Below, one piece after another: positions 6,289 to 7,563 of a stretch of DNA of 7,563 nt. This DNA comes from Marinilabiliales bacterium (lineage in GTDB: Bacteria > Bacteroidota > Bacteroidia > Bacteroidales > F082). Both the position numbers and the translations under genes were made by a program. Position 1 is the stretch's first letter, and each line of letters opens with the position of its first letter. Under the pieces are notes generated by a model. It worked only from the letters and a program-made list of their open reading frames with translations, made no database searches and was not told the origin of the DNA. The DNA is taken from the NCBI GenBank assembly GCA_002869465.1, contig PKSW01000038.1, positions 1-7,563 of the forward strand. Reading direction: 5' to 3'.

Positions 6289-7563
6289 CTACTTCTGCTG
6301 ATTTGGTTTGTTTTTGGACTTATTATATATAAATTCAGCATCTAATTGCAGCATTTCTTCAAATTCGATTTGTTTTTCATTGGCCTTCTCTCTGACACTA
6401 TTCGCCCATTCATCATTACTCAGAATTCTTGAAATAATTAATTTGATTTCTTTTTCTCTTGAATTGTCATGTGTAACCTGTGCGTAACACTCATCAATGA
6501 AGCCCCAGAAATTTCGCTTTAAAAAAGGTTCGGTACACATCAAAATTATTACATCTCTTTGATAGATTTCATCAAGTAAATCCAAATCTTTTACAGGGGG
6601 ATTATTCTCATTTCTGGGCGGGTAGATTTGATTGAAATAAAACCAAAATTCTGCATCGAACAGTGATTTGGAATAGCCTGCATTGTGCAACTGCCAATAA
6701 AAACTATCGGCGATTACAATAGTTTTAGGTTTAATTTTATTATCCTGAACGATATTGATTTCTGGATATGGCATTGCAAAGTTTGAAATGGGAAATAACA
6801 GATTCATCCCTTCTTCAATATCATTATCAACCCCAAACAGATCTCTTTTCAACTCAATCGTTTCCCAAACAAGGTCGGGCATGTCGATGTTTCGTAGATT
6901 TTCAATATAAGCAACAAGAGAATCAGTTGCTAAATTCATCCCATAATAACTCCAATGGATTCCTGTTTTGGGATACAGGCAATAGGTGGAAGTGTCTTTT
7001 AAAGAGATAAACCATGAGCTAAAATCAATATGATTGATTTCCAATGATTTAGCCTTTTCAACAAAATATTGATGATTCGTAATACTTTTTGGAGTGTCGT
7101 ATGTATCAGGAATATATTCGGGATAAAAACTTGCTTTACCAGGTGCAAATAAAAGTAAAAAGTCAACTCCATGTGATTCCAAAGAATCTTGTATAACATG
7201 CAATTTTTGCATTTGTTCTTCGATCTTATCTTTGCCTATGAAATCCCTGGCGTAGTATGTATTAATGTAACTTTCCTCGTATAAATAGTTGTTTTTCCCA
7301 ATGATCACACCATTTGCTTGGGCTTTTTTAAAGAAAGAATATTTTAACTGGTTATTAAGTCTTACGAGAAAATTGCGGAAACCAAAGTTCTGGTTTAGAT
7401 ATTTTTCAATTTGAGTTTGATATGCTTCAGAAAACCAATTACCAACAGATAAATCTGGTTTCTCAATCTTAGCAATAGCACCTTTTAATGGCAATATTTT
7501 AATAAATGATAATTGCATGAATAACATCGGCATAAAAAGAATTATCAGAATGCCTGTAAAAAG
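6289..7563 (-). CDS. AlgX/AlgJ-like SGNH-fold protein (polysaccharide O-acetylation family), 5' partial
   Basis: The frame is open to the right edge of the window, giving 424 visible residues; the ATG at 7533-7531 is therefore probably internal. The ten residues before it (LFTGILIILF) extend a hydrophobic N-terminal anchor, and the true start should lie a few codons outside. Numbering from that ATG, the family landmarks are FGFRNFLVRLNNQLKYSFF (50-68), VIIGKNNYLYEESYI (76-90), LLLFAPGKASFYPEYIPD (126-143), KTGIHWSYYG (189-198) and the strand TIVIADSF (271-278). The last holds a likely nucleophile Ser277 and the former a likely catalytic His193. In AlgX and AlgJ the His is preceded two residues earlier by Asp (DxHW); here that position is Gly191. 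Known relatives act at the periplasmic face and work with an MBOAT acyltransferase to O-acetylate a polysaccharide. Such a partner may lie just outside the window. The tail (about 380-414) is charged and probably helical. The substrate is unknown, and activity is uncertain given the missing Asp. Confidence 0.8.
   Translation of the reverse strand, partial: LFTGILIILFMPMLFMQLSFIKILPLKGAIAKIEKPDLSVGNWFSEAYQTQIEKYLNQNFGFRNFLVRLNNQLKYSFFKKAQANGVIIGKNNYLYEESYINTYYARDFIGKDKIEEQMQKLHVIQDSLESHGVDFLLLFAPGKASFYPEYIPDTYDTPKSITNHQYFVEKAKSLEINHIDFSSWFISLKDTSTYCLYPKTGIHWSYYGMNLATDSLVAYIENLRNIDMPDLVWETIELKRDLFGVDNDIEEGMNLLFPISNFAMPYPEINIVQDNKIKPKTIVIADSFYWQLHNAGYSKSLFDAEFWFYFNQIYPPRNENNPPVKDLDLLDEIYQRDVIILMCTEPFLKRNFWGFIDECYAQVTHDNSREKEIKLIISRILSNDEWANSVREKANEKQIEFEEMLQLDAEFIYNKSKNKPNQQK

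Noticed and set aside
6768..7199. Short open frames on both strands within the AlgX-like gene
   Set aside because: The surrounding frame has clear family motifs along its whole length, so these are out-of-frame shadows.
7531..7533. ATG here as the true start of the AlgX-like protein
   Set aside because: The frame remains open upstream to the window edge and the preceding ten residues extend the hydrophobic anchor, so the real start is more likely outside the window.

Overview
The window looks like chromosomal core DNA from a member of the Bacteroidota. The evidence is a gldF-gldG pair followed by a DUF4340-type gene, AT-rich intergenic DNA, A-rich start regions instead of Shine-Dalgarno sites, and -7 elements of the Bacteroidota type TAnnTTTG. 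Genus cannot be fixed from the sequence. I see no tRNA, rRNA, CRISPR array, insertion sequence or phage gene.

Left half, plus strand (about 200-3786): after a 223-base leader, three genes run as a tight operon with 10-base gaps. They are gldF (six-TM ABC permease), gldG (large membrane-anchored auxiliary protein of the ABC transporter) and a DUF4340 protein with one N-terminal membrane segment. Together they look like the membrane and extracytoplasmic part of a GldAFG-type ABC transporter. The ATPase gldA is not in the window. At the extreme left edge a minus-strand ATG followed by Lys-Lys-Phe codons may be the start of a divergent gene.

Middle (3787-3955): a convergent intergenic region holds a 63-base tract with a strict 7-base rhythm (consensus TGNNGAC), then a small terminator-like hairpin belonging to the minus-strand gene.

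Right half, minus strand (3956-7563): read in transcription order, there is an AlgX/AlgJ-like SGNH-fold protein cut by the right edge of the window, then gdhA (hexameric, probably NADP-dependent glutamate dehydrogenase), then a small FkbM-family methyltransferase. A strong intrinsic terminator follows gdhA, and a TAnnTTTG element for the methyltransferase lies directly behind it, so these two genes look separately transcribed. The AlgX-like protein and FkbM methyltransferase suggest surface-glycan modification; gdhA between them is ordinary nitrogen metabolism.

No clearly new biological system is visible. The points most worth a second look are the heptamer-phased intergenic tract, the apparent loss of the catalytic Asp in the AlgX-like protein, and the conserved-looking third gene of the gldFG operon.
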